Of a stretch of 64,000 nucleotides of DNA, positions 51,946-60,072 are shown one piece after another. Positions within the stretch are counted from its first letter, which is position 1, and every line of letters begins with the position of its first letter. The notes beneath the pieces are model-generated. The model saw nothing but the letters and a program-made list of their open reading frames with translations. It was not told where the DNA came from and made no database searches. A program made the position numbers and the translations under genes. The DNA comes from JBBWZH01 sp035544115 (GTDB taxonomy: Bacteria > Actinomycetota > Actinomycetes > Mycobacteriales > CADCTP01), in contig OY970235.1 of the NCBI GenBank assembly GCA_963714145.1, forward strand, positions 9,424,001-9,488,000, given 5' to 3'.

Positions 51946-51982
51946 CCGCCGGGCGGAGACGGACATTCCGTCTCCGCCCGGC
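51946..51982 (+). terminator. Strong terminator after the giant secreted protein
   Basis: A perfect 16-bp stem (51946-51961 with 51967-51982, CGCCGGGCGG... paired with ...CCGCCCGGCG) closes a five-base loop ACATT, 11 bases after the stop codon. Confidence 0.9.
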
Positions 51983-52041
51983 GCGCGTATGGGGAACAAT
52001 GGGCTCGCGGCGCTGGGGGGCGCCGACCACCAGGGGGGGCA

Positions 52042-53097
52042 ATGACACCGATCGGCATCGCCGTTGTCGGCGCGGGCTATTGGGGCCCGAATCTCGTCCG
52101 GAACGCCCAGGCCACGCCAGGCCTGCAGCTTGAGTATCTCTGCGACCTCGACGCCGACCGGGCCCGCCGGGTCCTCGGCGGCTACAGCACAGTGCGCGTT
52201 TCCGCCGCGTTGGACGAGGTTCTCGCCGACCCGGCCGTACACGCGGTCGCGGTGGCCACGCCGGCCACCACCCACCTCGACGTCGTGCTCGCCGCGCTGG
52301 AGGCCGGCAAGCACGTGCTGGTGGAGAAGCCACTGGCGTCCAACCACGCCGACGGGGCCAAGCTGGTCGCCGCGGCGGACGAGCGCGGCCTGGTGCTGAT
52401 GCTCGACCACACCTACTGCTATACGCCGGCCGTCCGCCGGTTGCGCGAGTTGGTCCGCGGGGGCGACATCGGCACGCTGCAGTACGTCGATTCGGTCCGG
52501 ATCAACCTCGGTCTGGTGCAACCGGACGTGGACGTGCTCTGGGATCTCGCCCCACATGATCTGTCCATTTTGGACAGCATCCTGCCGGCCGGGGTGCTGC
52601 CGGTGGCGGTGTCCGCGCACGGCTCGGATCCGATCGGGGCCGGCCGGGCCTGCGTGGCGTACCTTTCGGTGCGGCTGTCCGATGGTGGGATAGCGCACGT
52701 GCACGTGAACTGGCTGTCCCCGACGAAGATCCGCACGATGATCATCGGAGGCTCCCGGCGCACCGTGGTCTGGGACGATCTGAACCCGACCCAACGACTG
52801 TCCATCTACGACAGTGGGGTCGATCGGACGCACCCGGGCACACTCGGTCAGGACGCCCGGGCGCAGACACTGGTCTCCTACCGGGTCGGTGACATGGTCG
52901 CGCCGGCGCTGCCCGAAGGGGAAGCGCTGCGCGGGGTGATGGCCGAGTTCGCCGCCTCGATCACCGAGCGGCGGGCACCGCTGACCGACGGCCGGTCCGG
53001 GCTCCGGGTGCTGGCGATGCTCGAGGCGGCGTCCACCAGCCTGGTCCAGGGCGGCGCGTTCATCCCGGTCGAGCTCGGCGCGGGGGTGCCGGCATGA
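52042..53097 (+). CDS. Gfo/Idh/MocA-family sugar oxidoreductase
   Basis: NAD(P)-dependent sugar dehydrogenase of 351 residues. The Rossmann start VVGAGYWGPNLVRN (about residue 8), the EKPLA motif in HVLVEKPLASNH (about 96) and the catalytic-region segment WDLAPHDLSIL (about 171) are in place, followed by HVNWLSPTKIRTMIIGG. It is the first gene of a tightly packed run. Next to a DegT aminotransferase and a WbpD-like acetyltransferase, it could be the WbpB/WlbA-type enzyme that makes the 3-keto sugar; that is inference. AGGGGGGG lies just before the ATG. Confidence 0.9.
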   Translation: MTPIGIAVVGAGYWGPNLVRNAQATPGLQLEYLCDLDADRARRVLGGYSTVRVSAALDEVLADPAVHAVAVATPATTHLDVVLAALEAGKHVLVEKPLASNHADGAKLVAAADERGLVLMLDHTYCYTPAVRRLRELVRGGDIGTLQYVDSVRINLGLVQPDVDVLWDLAPHDLSILDSILPAGVLPVAVSAHGSDPIGAGRACVAYLSVRLSDGGIAHVHVNWLSPTKIRTMIIGGSRRTVVWDDLNPTQRLSIYDSGVDRTHPGTLGQDARAQTLVSYRVGDMVAPALPEGEALRGVMAEFAASITERRAPLTDGRSGLRVLAMLEAASTSLVQGGAFIPVELGAGVPA

Positions 53098-54077
53098 CGG
53101 CGCAGCCGCTGGCCGGCCAGCGGCTGCTGGTCACCGGCGGGGCCGGCACGATCGGCTCCACCCTGGTCGACCAGCTGGTCGAGGCCGGCGCCGGCGAGAT
53201 CGTGGTGCTGGACAACTTCGTCCGCGGCCGCGCGGCGAACCTGGCCGCCGCCAGGGAGAGCGGGCTGCTCACCGTGGTGGACGGCGACATCCGCGACGCC
53301 GCCACGGTGCGCCGGCTGATGGCCGGCATCGACGTGGTCTTCCACCTCGCGGCGATCCGGATCACCCAGTGCGCGGAGGACCCGCGGCTGGCGCTGGAGT
53401 GCCTGGTGGACGGCACTTTCAACGTGATCGAGGCGGCCGCGCAGGCCGGCGTGGCCAAGGTGGTCGCGTCCTCGTCCGCGTCGGTGTACGGGCTGGCCGA
53501 GGAGTTCCCCACCACCGAGCGGCACCACCCGTACAACAACGACACGTTCTACGGCGCGGCCAAGGCGTTCAACGAGGGCATGCTGCGCAGCTTCCACGCC
53601 ATGACCGGGCTCGACTACGTGGCGCTGCGGTACTTCAACGTCTACGGCCCGCGGATGGACGTGCACGGCCTCTACACCGAGGTGCTGATCCGCTGGATGG
53701 AGCGGATCGCCGCCGGCGAGCCGCCGCTGATCCTCGGCGACGGCAACCAGACGATGGACTTCGTGCACGTGGCCGACATCGCCCGGGCCAACCTGCTGGC
53801 CGCCCGGGCGGACGTCACCGACGCGGTGTTCAACATCGCCTCCAGCACCGAGACCAGCCTGCGCCAGCTCGCCGAGGCGCTGCTGGCCGCGATGGACTCC
53901 GAGCTGGAACCGGTGTTCGGCCCGGCCCGCGCGGTGAACGGGGTGACCCGCCGGCTGGCCGATATCCGGGCCGCCGCCGACCAGTTGGGCTGGGCTCCGC
54001 AGCTCGGGCTCGATCGGGGCCTGCGCGAGCTGGTCGCCTGGTGGCGCGCCGAGACAGCTGCCAACGTCCCGGGGTGA
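53094..54077 (+). CDS. NAD-dependent sugar epimerase/dehydratase
   Basis: Extended SDR enzyme of 327 residues. The NAD-binding motif VTGGAGTIGSTLVD (about residue 11), the YGAAK catalytic segment with preceding SSASVYG (about 128 and 155) and the typical RYFNVYGPRMDVHGLY are all seen. It resembles UDP-glucose 4-epimerase or UDP-N-acetylglucosamine epimerase/dehydratase-type enzymes of glycan clusters. The ATG overlaps the stop of the oxidoreductase gene, so the two products are made together. Confidence 0.92.
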   Translation: MTAQPLAGQRLLVTGGAGTIGSTLVDQLVEAGAGEIVVLDNFVRGRAANLAAARESGLLTVVDGDIRDAATVRRLMAGIDVVFHLAAIRITQCAEDPRLALECLVDGTFNVIEAAAQAGVAKVVASSSASVYGLAEEFPTTERHHPYNNDTFYGAAKAFNEGMLRSFHAMTGLDYVALRYFNVYGPRMDVHGLYTEVLIRWMERIAAGEPPLILGDGNQTMDFVHVADIARANLLAARADVTDAVFNIASSTETSLRQLAEALLAAMDSELEPVFGPARAVNGVTRRLADIRAAADQLGWAPQLGLDRGLRELVAWWRAETAANVPG

Positions 54078-54084
54078 GGCGGCC

Positions 54085-55302
54085 ATGACGGGGGACCGCC
54101 TGGTAGTGATCGTTTCTGGCAAGCCCTGGGACGGTGTCCGCGGGGCCGACCGGCACATCGCCGAGCAACTGGTCCGGTACGCCCGGGTGCTCTGGGTCGA
54201 CCCGCCGGTGTCGCCGGCCACCCCGGCGCACTACCGGCCCGGCGCCGGCCGGGCGCTGCTGCCGAGGCTGCGGCCGGTGGCCGACCGGATCGACCGGCTC
54301 TCCCCGGTGGCGCTGCCGGGGCTGACCCGGCCGGGCATCCGGGCCGCCACCTGGCCGCTGGTCCGGGCCCAGCTGCGCTGGGCGTTGCGCCGGCTCAAGT
54401 GCCCGCCGTACGCGGTGCTGGCCTGCTCGTTCGACGACGTGCTCGGCCGGTTCGGCGCGGGCGTGGTGAACGTGCTCTACGGCACCGACGACTGGGTGGC
54501 CGGCGCCGGGCTGATGGGGCTGGACCCGGGCTGGCTGCGGCAGCAGGAGGCGCGGTCGCTGGCCCGGGCCGACGTGGTCGCCGCGGTCACCCCGGAGCTG
54601 GCCGCGCGCTGGCGCGGGCTCGGCGCGGAGCCGGTGCTGGTGCCCAACGGCTGCGACCCGGCCGCCTACGCGGCGGTGGACAGCACCCCGGTGCCGGCGG
54701 TCGCGGCGCAGTTGCCGGCGCCGGTGGTCGGCCTGGTCGGCCGGCTCTCCGCCCGGATCGACATCGGCCTGCTGGAGGACATCGCCGACCGCGGCCTGTC
54801 GCTGCTGGTGGTCGGCCCGCAGGAGGGCGAGTGGGAGCCGGAGCGGTGGCCCCGGCTGGCGTCCCGGCCGAACGTCCGGCACGTCGACCGGGTGCCGTTC
54901 GCCGAGCTGCCCGGCTACCTGCGGGCGATGGACGTCGGGATCACGCCCTACCAGGACACCGCGTTCAACCGGTCCTCGTTCCCGCTGAAGACGCTGGAGT
55001 ACCTGGCCGCCGGGCGGCCCGCGGTCAGCACCGACCTACCGGCCACCCGCTGGCTGGCCGCCGACGGCACCGACGGGCGCGGCCTGGTCACCATCGCCGA
55101 CCGGGTGCACTTCGTGGACGCGGTGCAGTCGGCCGCGGCGGTGCCCCGCAGCGCCGAGCTGGTCGACCGGCGGCGCCGGTTCGCCGCCCGGCACTCCTGG
55201 CAGCAGCGGGCCGACGTGCTCGCCGCCGCCATCGGGCTGATCCCGCCGGCCGTGCCGGCCGGCGATCCAGCCACCGCAACCGACGCGAGGAGCGCAAGTT
55301 GA
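54085..55302 (+). CDS. Glycosyltransferase (GT-B, group 1-like)
   Basis: Cytoplasmic glycosyltransferase of 405 residues with the two-Rossmann GT-B layout. The N-terminal half opens VVIVSGKPWDGVRGADRHIAEQL; the C-terminal donor-binding half has PAPVVGLVGRLSARIDIGLLE, LLVVGPQEGEW, HVDRVPFAELPGYLRAMDVGITPYQDTAFNRSSFPLKTLEYLAAGRPAV. The sequence resembles group-1 (GT4) enzymes of exopolysaccharide loci. It ends with a loose Ala/Ser tail, and its stop codon overlaps the TTG start of the next gene. Confidence 0.9.
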   Translation: MTGDRLVVIVSGKPWDGVRGADRHIAEQLVRYARVLWVDPPVSPATPAHYRPGAGRALLPRLRPVADRIDRLSPVALPGLTRPGIRAATWPLVRAQLRWALRRLKCPPYAVLACSFDDVLGRFGAGVVNVLYGTDDWVAGAGLMGLDPGWLRQQEARSLARADVVAAVTPELAARWRGLGAEPVLVPNGCDPAAYAAVDSTPVPAVAAQLPAPVVGLVGRLSARIDIGLLEDIADRGLSLLVVGPQEGEWEPERWPRLASRPNVRHVDRVPFAELPGYLRAMDVGITPYQDTAFNRSSFPLKTLEYLAAGRPAVSTDLPATRWLAADGTDGRGLVTIADRVHFVDAVQSAAAVPRSAELVDRRRRFAARHSWQQRADVLAAAIGLIPPAVPAGDPATATDARSAS

Positions 55303-56435
55303 TCCCGGTCATGCGCCCACTGCTGGGCGAGGAGGAGGCCGCCGCGGCGGCCGACGCGATCCGGTCCGGCTGGGTCGCGCAGGGGCCGCGGGTGGCGCAG
55401 TTCGAGGCGGCCTTCGCGGCGCGGGTCGGTGCCGCGCACGGCATCGCGATGTCATCCTGCACGACCGCGCTGCACGCCGGGCTGCACCTGCTCGGCGTGC
55501 ACCCCGGGGACGAGGTGGTCGTGCCGTCGTTCTCGTTCATCGCGACCGCGAACTCGGTCCGGTACTGCGGTGCCGAGCCGGTGTTCGCCGACGTCGACGT
55601 GCAGACCGGCAACCTGACCGCGGCGACCATCGAGCCGGCGTTGACCGAGCGGACCCGCGCGGTGATCGTGGTGCACCAGGGTGGCCTGCCGGCCGACGTC
55701 GAGCCGATCCGCGCGCTGTGCGAATCGCGCGGCATCGTGGTGTTCGAGGATGCCGCCTGCGCGGCCGGCTCGACCTACCGCGGCGGCTCGGTGGGTGCCG
55801 GCGCCGCGCTGTCCGCCTGGTCGTTCCACCCGCGCAAGCTGGTCACCACCGGCGAGGGCGGCATGCTCAGCACCGACGACGCGGCCTGGGCGACCCGGCT
55901 GCGCCGGCTGCGCGAGCACGGGATGAGTGTCAGCGCCAGCGAGCGGCACGCCAGCGGCCAGGTGACCCCGGAGGCCTACCTGGAGACCGGCTTCAACTAC
56001 CGGATGACCGACGTGCAGGCCGCGATCGGGCTGGTCCAACTGTCGCGTTTGGACGGCATGGTGGCCCGGCGGCGGGAGCTGGCCGGCCGCTACCAGCAGG
56101 CCCTGGCCGGGGTGCCGGGCCTGCGCACGGTCCGCGACCCGGCCTGGGGCACCACGAACTACCAGTCGTTCTGGGTACTGCTCCCGGACGACGCGCCGAT
56201 CTCCCGCAACGACCTGCTCGGCGCGCTCGCCGCGGCTGGCATCTCGGGCCGGCGCGGCATCATGGCCGCGCACCTGGAGCCGGCGTACGACGGCCACCCG
56301 CACCCGCCGCTGCCGGTCACCGAGCTGCTCACCGCGAACACGCTGATCCTGCCGCTCTACCATGACCTGACCGAGCCGCAGCAGGACGAGGTGGTCGAGG
56401 TGCTGCGAACCGCGCTGCTGGGGGTGCGGACGTGA
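55299..56435 (+). CDS. DegT/DnrJ/EryC1-family sugar aminotransferase
   Basis: PLP-dependent aminotransferase of 378 residues that adds an amino group to a keto-sugar nucleotide. TTG 55299, overlapping the previous TGA, is preferred because GAGGAG lies six bases before it; ATG 55311 is the alternative. The fold marks are GSGW-like SGWVAQGPRVAQFE, SSCTTALHAGLHLL, PSFSFIATANSV, FEDAACAAGSTYRG, and the PLP lysine in FHPRKLVTTGEGG (about residue 186). FNYRMTDVQAAIGLVQL is also typical. It is one of two such enzymes in this cluster. Confidence 0.93.
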   Translation: MIPVMRPLLGEEEAAAAADAIRSGWVAQGPRVAQFEAAFAARVGAAHGIAMSSCTTALHAGLHLLGVHPGDEVVVPSFSFIATANSVRYCGAEPVFADVDVQTGNLTAATIEPALTERTRAVIVVHQGGLPADVEPIRALCESRGIVVFEDAACAAGSTYRGGSVGAGAALSAWSFHPRKLVTTGEGGMLSTDDAAWATRLRRLREHGMSVSASERHASGQVTPEAYLETGFNYRMTDVQAAIGLVQLSRLDGMVARRRELAGRYQQALAGVPGLRTVRDPAWGTTNYQSFWVLLPDDAPISRNDLLGALAAAGISGRRGIMAAHLEPAYDGHPHPPLPVTELLTANTLILPLYHDLTEPQQDEVVEVLRTALLGVRT

Positions 56436-57094
56436 CCAGACCGCTGTTGCTGGTCGGCGCCGGCGGGCTGGCCCGGGAGACGCTGGCCGCGATCCGGGTC
56501 GCCGGCAGCTACCGTCCACTCGGGATGCTGGACGACGATCCGGCCCGGCACGGGTCCGAAGTGGACGGACTGCCGGTGCTCGGCCCGCTCGACACCGTGC
56601 ACGAGCATCCGGACGCGGCGGTGCTGCTGTGCACCGGCAGCACCCGCAACCCGGCCAGCCGGCTGCGGCTCGCGCAGCGGCTCAGCCTGCCGGACGACCG
56701 GTACGGCACGGTCGTGCACCCGGCCGCCAGCCTGGCCCCGGGCACCGCGCTCGGCCCCGGCTGCATCGTGCTGGCCGGCTGCGTGGTGACCGCGCCGCAG
56801 CGGGTCGGTCGGCATGTGGTGGCGATGCCGCAGGTGCTGCTCACCCACGACGACGAGGTCGGCGACTACGTGACCATGGCCGGCCGGGTCGCGCTCGCCG
56901 GCACGGTCCGGGTCGGCGAGGGCGCCTACCTGGGCGCCGGCGCGCTGGTCCGGGAAGGGCTGACCGTGGGCGCCTGGTCGGTGGTCGGGATGGGCGCCGT
57001 CGTGCTGGCCGACGTGCCGGCCGGCGAGGTCTGGGTCGGCTCGCCGGCCCGCCGGCTGCGCGCGGTGCCGGCCCCACTGGAGGCGGTCCAATGA
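56432..57094 (+). CDS. NeuD/PglD-like sugar O- or N-acetyltransferase
   Basis: Hexapeptide-repeat acetyltransferase of 220 residues. The N-terminal Rossmann-like domain (PLLLVGAGGLARETLAAIR) binds the sugar nucleotide; the C-terminal left-handed beta helix shows hexad repeats (APGTALGPGCIVLAGCVV, QVLLTHDDEVGDYVTMAGRVALAG). PglD and NeuD relatives acetylate amino sugars such as bacillosamine or sialic acid. The GTG start overlaps the aminotransferase stop (GTGA), fitting a step right after amination. Confidence 0.9.
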   Translation: MTRPLLLVGAGGLARETLAAIRVAGSYRPLGMLDDDPARHGSEVDGLPVLGPLDTVHEHPDAAVLLCTGSTRNPASRLRLAQRLSLPDDRYGTVVHPAASLAPGTALGPGCIVLAGCVVTAPQRVGRHVVAMPQVLLTHDDEVGDYVTMAGRVALAGTVRVGEGAYLGAGALVREGLTVGAWSVVGMGAVVLADVPAGEVWVGSPARRLRAVPAPLEAVQ

Positions 57095-59448
57095 AGGTCC
57101 TGGTCTTCGCGCACCGGTTGGAGCTCGGTGGGACGCAGGTCAACGCGATCGAACTGGCGGCGACCGCGCGGGACAGGTTCGGCCAGGACGTGGTGCTGTT
57201 CGCCGAGCCCGGGCCGGCGGCGGCGCTGGCCCGGCAGCGCGGGCTGCGGCTGATCCCCGCGCCGGCCGCCGACGGGCACCCGTCGCCGCGGGTGATGCGG
57301 GCGCTGCGGACGGCGGTCCGGGCCGAGCGGCCGGACCTCATCCACGCGTGGGACTGGCCCCAGTGCTTCGACGCCTACTACGGCGAGCACCTGGTCTTCG
57401 GCGTCCCGTTGCTGTGCACGGTGATGGGGATGACCGTGCCCAGCTTCATCCCGCGCACGCTGCCGACCACGTTCGGCACCCGGGAGCTGGCCGAGCAGGC
57501 CCGGCGCACCCGGTCCGGCCCGGTGGACCTGCTCGAACCGCCGGTCGACATCGAGCACAACGCGCCCGGCGCGGTAGATGTCGGCCCGTTCCGGGCCGAG
57601 TACGGAGTGGACACTGACCGGTTCACGCTGGCGGTGGTGTCCCGGCTGACCGAGTGGCTGAAGCTGGAAAGCCTGCTGCGCGGCATCGCCGCGGTCGACC
57701 AGCTGGCCAAGGACGTCCCGGTGCAGCTGATCGTGGTCGGCGAGGGCACGGCCGCGGCCCGGGTGGCCGAGCGGGCCGCCGAGGTGAACGACCGGCACGG
57801 CGCCAACGTCGTGCTGCTCACCGGTGGCCTGGTCGACCCGCGCCCGGCGTACCAGGTGGCCGACCTGATGCTCGGCATGGGCGGCTCGGCGTTGCGCTCG
57901 CTGGCGTTCGGCAAGCCGCTGATCGTCCTGGGGGAGCGGGGTTTCTCGCGCCGGTTCGACCGGTACACAGTGGACTACTTCCGCCAGCACGGCTACTACG
58001 GTCTGGGCGACGGGGATCTGCGCCCGGACCGGCTGGCCGGCCAGATCCGTCCACTTGTGACAGACGCGGCACTGCGGGCCGACCTGGGCCGGTTCGGCCG
58101 CGAGTTCGTGGTGGCCGAGTACGGCCTGCAGCCGGCCACCGAGCGGCTGGTCGCGCTGTACCAGCGGGTGGTCGCCGCCCGGCCGTCGCGGCTGGCGCTG
58201 GCCGCCGAGGGCGGGCGCACCGCCGCGCTGCTGGCCGCCCGGAAGGTGCCGGCCCCGGTGCGCGACCGGGCCCGGTCGGTGCTGCGGCGCGGCAGTACGG
58301 CAACGAAGGTCGCGGGGGAGGAGAAAACGGTGACTGACACGCCCGTTCCGCTGGTGGACCTGGGCTGGCAGCGGGATCAGGTGGCGGCCGAGGTGGCCGC
58401 CGGGCTGGACCGGGTGCTGGCCAGCACCGCGTTCATCGGCGGCCCGGACGTGGCCGCCTTCGAGCAGGAGTTCGCCGCGTTCACCGATCGCCGGCACTGC
58501 ATCGGGATGGCCAACGGCACCGACGCGCTGGAGTTGGCGCTGCGGGCGGTCGAGGTCGGCCCCGGCGACCGGGTGCTGCTGCCGGCGAACACGTTCGTCG
58601 CGACCGCCGAGGCGGTGGTCCGGGCCGGCGCCAGGCCGGTGCTGGTGGACGTCGACGACACGTTCCTGCTGATGGATCCGATCGCGCTGCACGCCGCCGC
58701 GGACGGTTGCCGCGCGGTGCTGCCGGTGCACCTGTTCGGCCAGCTGGCGCCGATGCGCGAGGTGGCCGCGATCGCGGCCGAGCACGGCCTGACCGTGATC
58801 GAGGACGCCGCCCAGTGCCAGGGCGCCAGCCAGTACGGCGCCGCGATGGGCTCGCTCAGCGTGGCCGCGGCGACCAGCTTCTACCCGGGCAAGAACCTCG
58901 GCGCCTACGGCGACGCCGGTGCGGTGGTCACCGACGACGACGAGTTGGCCGACCGGCTGCGGCTGCTCGGCGCGCACGGCAGCCCGCGCAAGTACGAGCA
59001 CCCGACGTTCGGTGTCAACTCCCGGCTGGACACCATCCAGGCGGTGGTGCTGCGGGCGAAGCTGGCCCGCCTCGCCGAGTGGAACTTCGACCGGCAGGCC
59101 GCCGCCGACACGTACGCGGAGCTGCTCAAGGGCGTGCCCGAGGTGCGGTTGCCGGTCGCCGCGGCCGGCAACGTGCACGTCTGGCACCTGTACGTGGTGC
59201 GGGTGCCGTCCCGGGACGCGGTGCTGGCCGACCTGCAGGCCGCCGGCATCGGCGCCGGCATCCACTACCCGACCCCGATCCACCTGACCGGCGCGTTCGC
59301 CGGCACCGGCCGCCCCGGCGAGTTCCCGGTGGCCGAACGCGCCGCCGGCGAGATCCTCTCGCTGCCGATCTATCCGGGCATCCAGCGCGAGCAGCAGGAG
59401 CGGGTCGCCGACGCCCTGGCCACCGCGGTGGCAAAGCATGCCGGCTGA
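57091..59448 (+). CDS. Glycosyltransferase fused in frame to a DegT-family aminotransferase
   Basis: One uninterrupted frame of 785 residues starting at ATG 57091 (overlapping the previous stop). Residues 1-400 are a GT-B glycosyltransferase (VLVFAHRLELGGTQVNAIEL at the start; VVSRLTEWLKLESLL, LIVVGEG and ALRSLAFGKPLIVLGERGF in the donor half). Residues about 414-785 are a complete DegT aminotransferase (LDRVLASTAFIGGPDVAAFE, NGTDALELAL, EDAAQCQGA, and the PLP lysine in YPGKNLGAYGDAG). No stop codon separates them. An internal GTG at 58330 with a strong ribosome binding site lies at the exact domain boundary, so the aminotransferase may also be made alone. Confidence 0.85.
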   Translation: MKVLVFAHRLELGGTQVNAIELAATARDRFGQDVVLFAEPGPAAALARQRGLRLIPAPAADGHPSPRVMRALRTAVRAERPDLIHAWDWPQCFDAYYGEHLVFGVPLLCTVMGMTVPSFIPRTLPTTFGTRELAEQARRTRSGPVDLLEPPVDIEHNAPGAVDVGPFRAEYGVDTDRFTLAVVSRLTEWLKLESLLRGIAAVDQLAKDVPVQLIVVGEGTAAARVAERAAEVNDRHGANVVLLTGGLVDPRPAYQVADLMLGMGGSALRSLAFGKPLIVLGERGFSRRFDRYTVDYFRQHGYYGLGDGDLRPDRLAGQIRPLVTDAALRADLGRFGREFVVAEYGLQPATERLVALYQRVVAARPSRLALAAEGGRTAALLAARKVPAPVRDRARSVLRRGSTATKVAGEEKTVTDTPVPLVDLGWQRDQVAAEVAAGLDRVLASTAFIGGPDVAAFEQEFAAFTDRRHCIGMANGTDALELALRAVEVGPGDRVLLPANTFVATAEAVVRAGARPVLVDVDDTFLLMDPIALHAAADGCRAVLPVHLFGQLAPMREVAAIAAEHGLTVIEDAAQCQGASQYGAAMGSLSVAAATSFYPGKNLGAYGDAGAVVTDDDELADRLRLLGAHGSPRKYEHPTFGVNSRLDTIQAVVLRAKLARLAEWNFDRQAAADTYAELLKGVPEVRLPVAAAGNVHVWHLYVVRVPSRDAVLADLQAAGIGAGIHYPTPIHLTGAFAGTGRPGEFPVAERAAGEILSLPIYPGIQREQQERVADALATAVAKHAG
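58330..59448 (+). CDS. DegT-family aminotransferase from internal start (second product of the fused frame)
   Basis: If translation starts at GTG 58330, a 372-residue aminotransferase results, the normal length for FdtB/WbpE-type enzymes. GGGGGAGGAG ends about six bases upstream, one of the strongest ribosome binding sites in the window, and the A+T-rich AAAAC before the codon is unusual here. The product begins TDTPVPLVDLGWQRDQV, which matches the family's usual N-terminus. Whether the cell makes the fusion, this shorter enzyme, or both cannot be read from sequence. The WbpD-like gene downstream suits an aminotransferase partner. Confidence 0.6.
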   Translation: MTDTPVPLVDLGWQRDQVAAEVAAGLDRVLASTAFIGGPDVAAFEQEFAAFTDRRHCIGMANGTDALELALRAVEVGPGDRVLLPANTFVATAEAVVRAGARPVLVDVDDTFLLMDPIALHAAADGCRAVLPVHLFGQLAPMREVAAIAAEHGLTVIEDAAQCQGASQYGAAMGSLSVAAATSFYPGKNLGAYGDAGAVVTDDDELADRLRLLGAHGSPRKYEHPTFGVNSRLDTIQAVVLRAKLARLAEWNFDRQAAADTYAELLKGVPEVRLPVAAAGNVHVWHLYVVRVPSRDAVLADLQAAGIGAGIHYPTPIHLTGAFAGTGRPGEFPVAERAAGEILSLPIYPGIQREQQERVADALATAVAKHAG

Positions 59449-60028
59449 ACCCGCGCCGGCCCCGGCGGGGGTGCGGGTGCACCCGCTCGGCCTGTGCGAG
59501 TCCGACACGGTGGGCGCCGGTACCCGCGTCTGGGCCTGGGCGCACGTGCTGCCCGGCGCCGTGGTCGGCCCGGACTGCAACATCTGCGACCACGCCTACG
59601 TGGAGGGCGGCGTCACCCTCGGCGCCCGGGTCACCGTGAAGAACGCGGTGCTGCTGTTCGACCTGGTCGAGGTCGGCGACGATGTCTTCCTCGGCCCGAA
59701 CGTGGTCTTCACCAACGACCTGCGCCCCCGCGCCGCCATCAAACGCGGCCGGGAGGCGTTGGTCCCGACCTACGTGCGGGACGGCGTCACGATCGGCGCC
59801 AACAGCACGATCGTCTGCGGCACCACCATCGGCGCCCACGCCTTCATCGCGGCCGGCTCGGTCGTCACCCGCGACGTCCCCGCGCACGCCTTCATGGCCG
59901 GCAACCCGGCCCGCCGCAAAGGCTGGGTCAGCACCTGCGGCGAACCCCTGGACCCCTCCCTAACCTGCCCCAACGGCCACAAATACCACCTCGTGGACGA
60001 GACGACCGGCCTCAGTCCGCTGATCTAG
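59438..60028 (+). CDS. WbpD/FdtC-like sugar N-acetyltransferase
   Basis: Left-handed beta-helix acetyltransferase of 196 residues. Hexad repeats run from GVRVHPLGLCESDTVG to VTIGANSTIVCGTTIG, and the segments HVLPGAVVGPDCNICDHAYVEGGVTLG, VFLGPNVVFTNDLRPRA and GNPARRKGWVSTCGEPL match the WbpD/FdtC group, which acetylates the 3-amino group of nucleotide sugars. A C-terminal piece with C-x-x-G and CPNGHKY is a likely zinc-knuckle-like tail. The ATG lies inside the end of the aminotransferase gene, completing an oxidoreductase, aminotransferase and acetyltransferase set. Confidence 0.9.
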   Translation: MPAEPAPAPAGVRVHPLGLCESDTVGAGTRVWAWAHVLPGAVVGPDCNICDHAYVEGGVTLGARVTVKNAVLLFDLVEVGDDVFLGPNVVFTNDLRPRAAIKRGREALVPTYVRDGVTIGANSTIVCGTTIGAHAFIAAGSVVTRDVPAHAFMAGNPARRKGWVSTCGEPLDPSLTCPNGHKYHLVDETTGLSPLI

Positions 60029-60051
60029 GACCCGGATCCTGAAGCTGTCCG

Positions 60052-60072
60052 CGTGTTCTAGAATGGAACACG
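60052..60072. promoter_or_regulatory. Operator over the promoter of the XRE-IrrE gene
   Basis: CGTGTTC-TAGAATG-GAACACG is a palindrome with seven-base arms whose centre contains the -10 hexamer TAGAAT (60059-60064). The GTG at 60072 lies seven bases after that hexamer, so a leaderless message is expected, and a bound repressor would cover the promoter completely. Autoregulation by the encoded XRE protein is likely. Confidence 0.72.
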
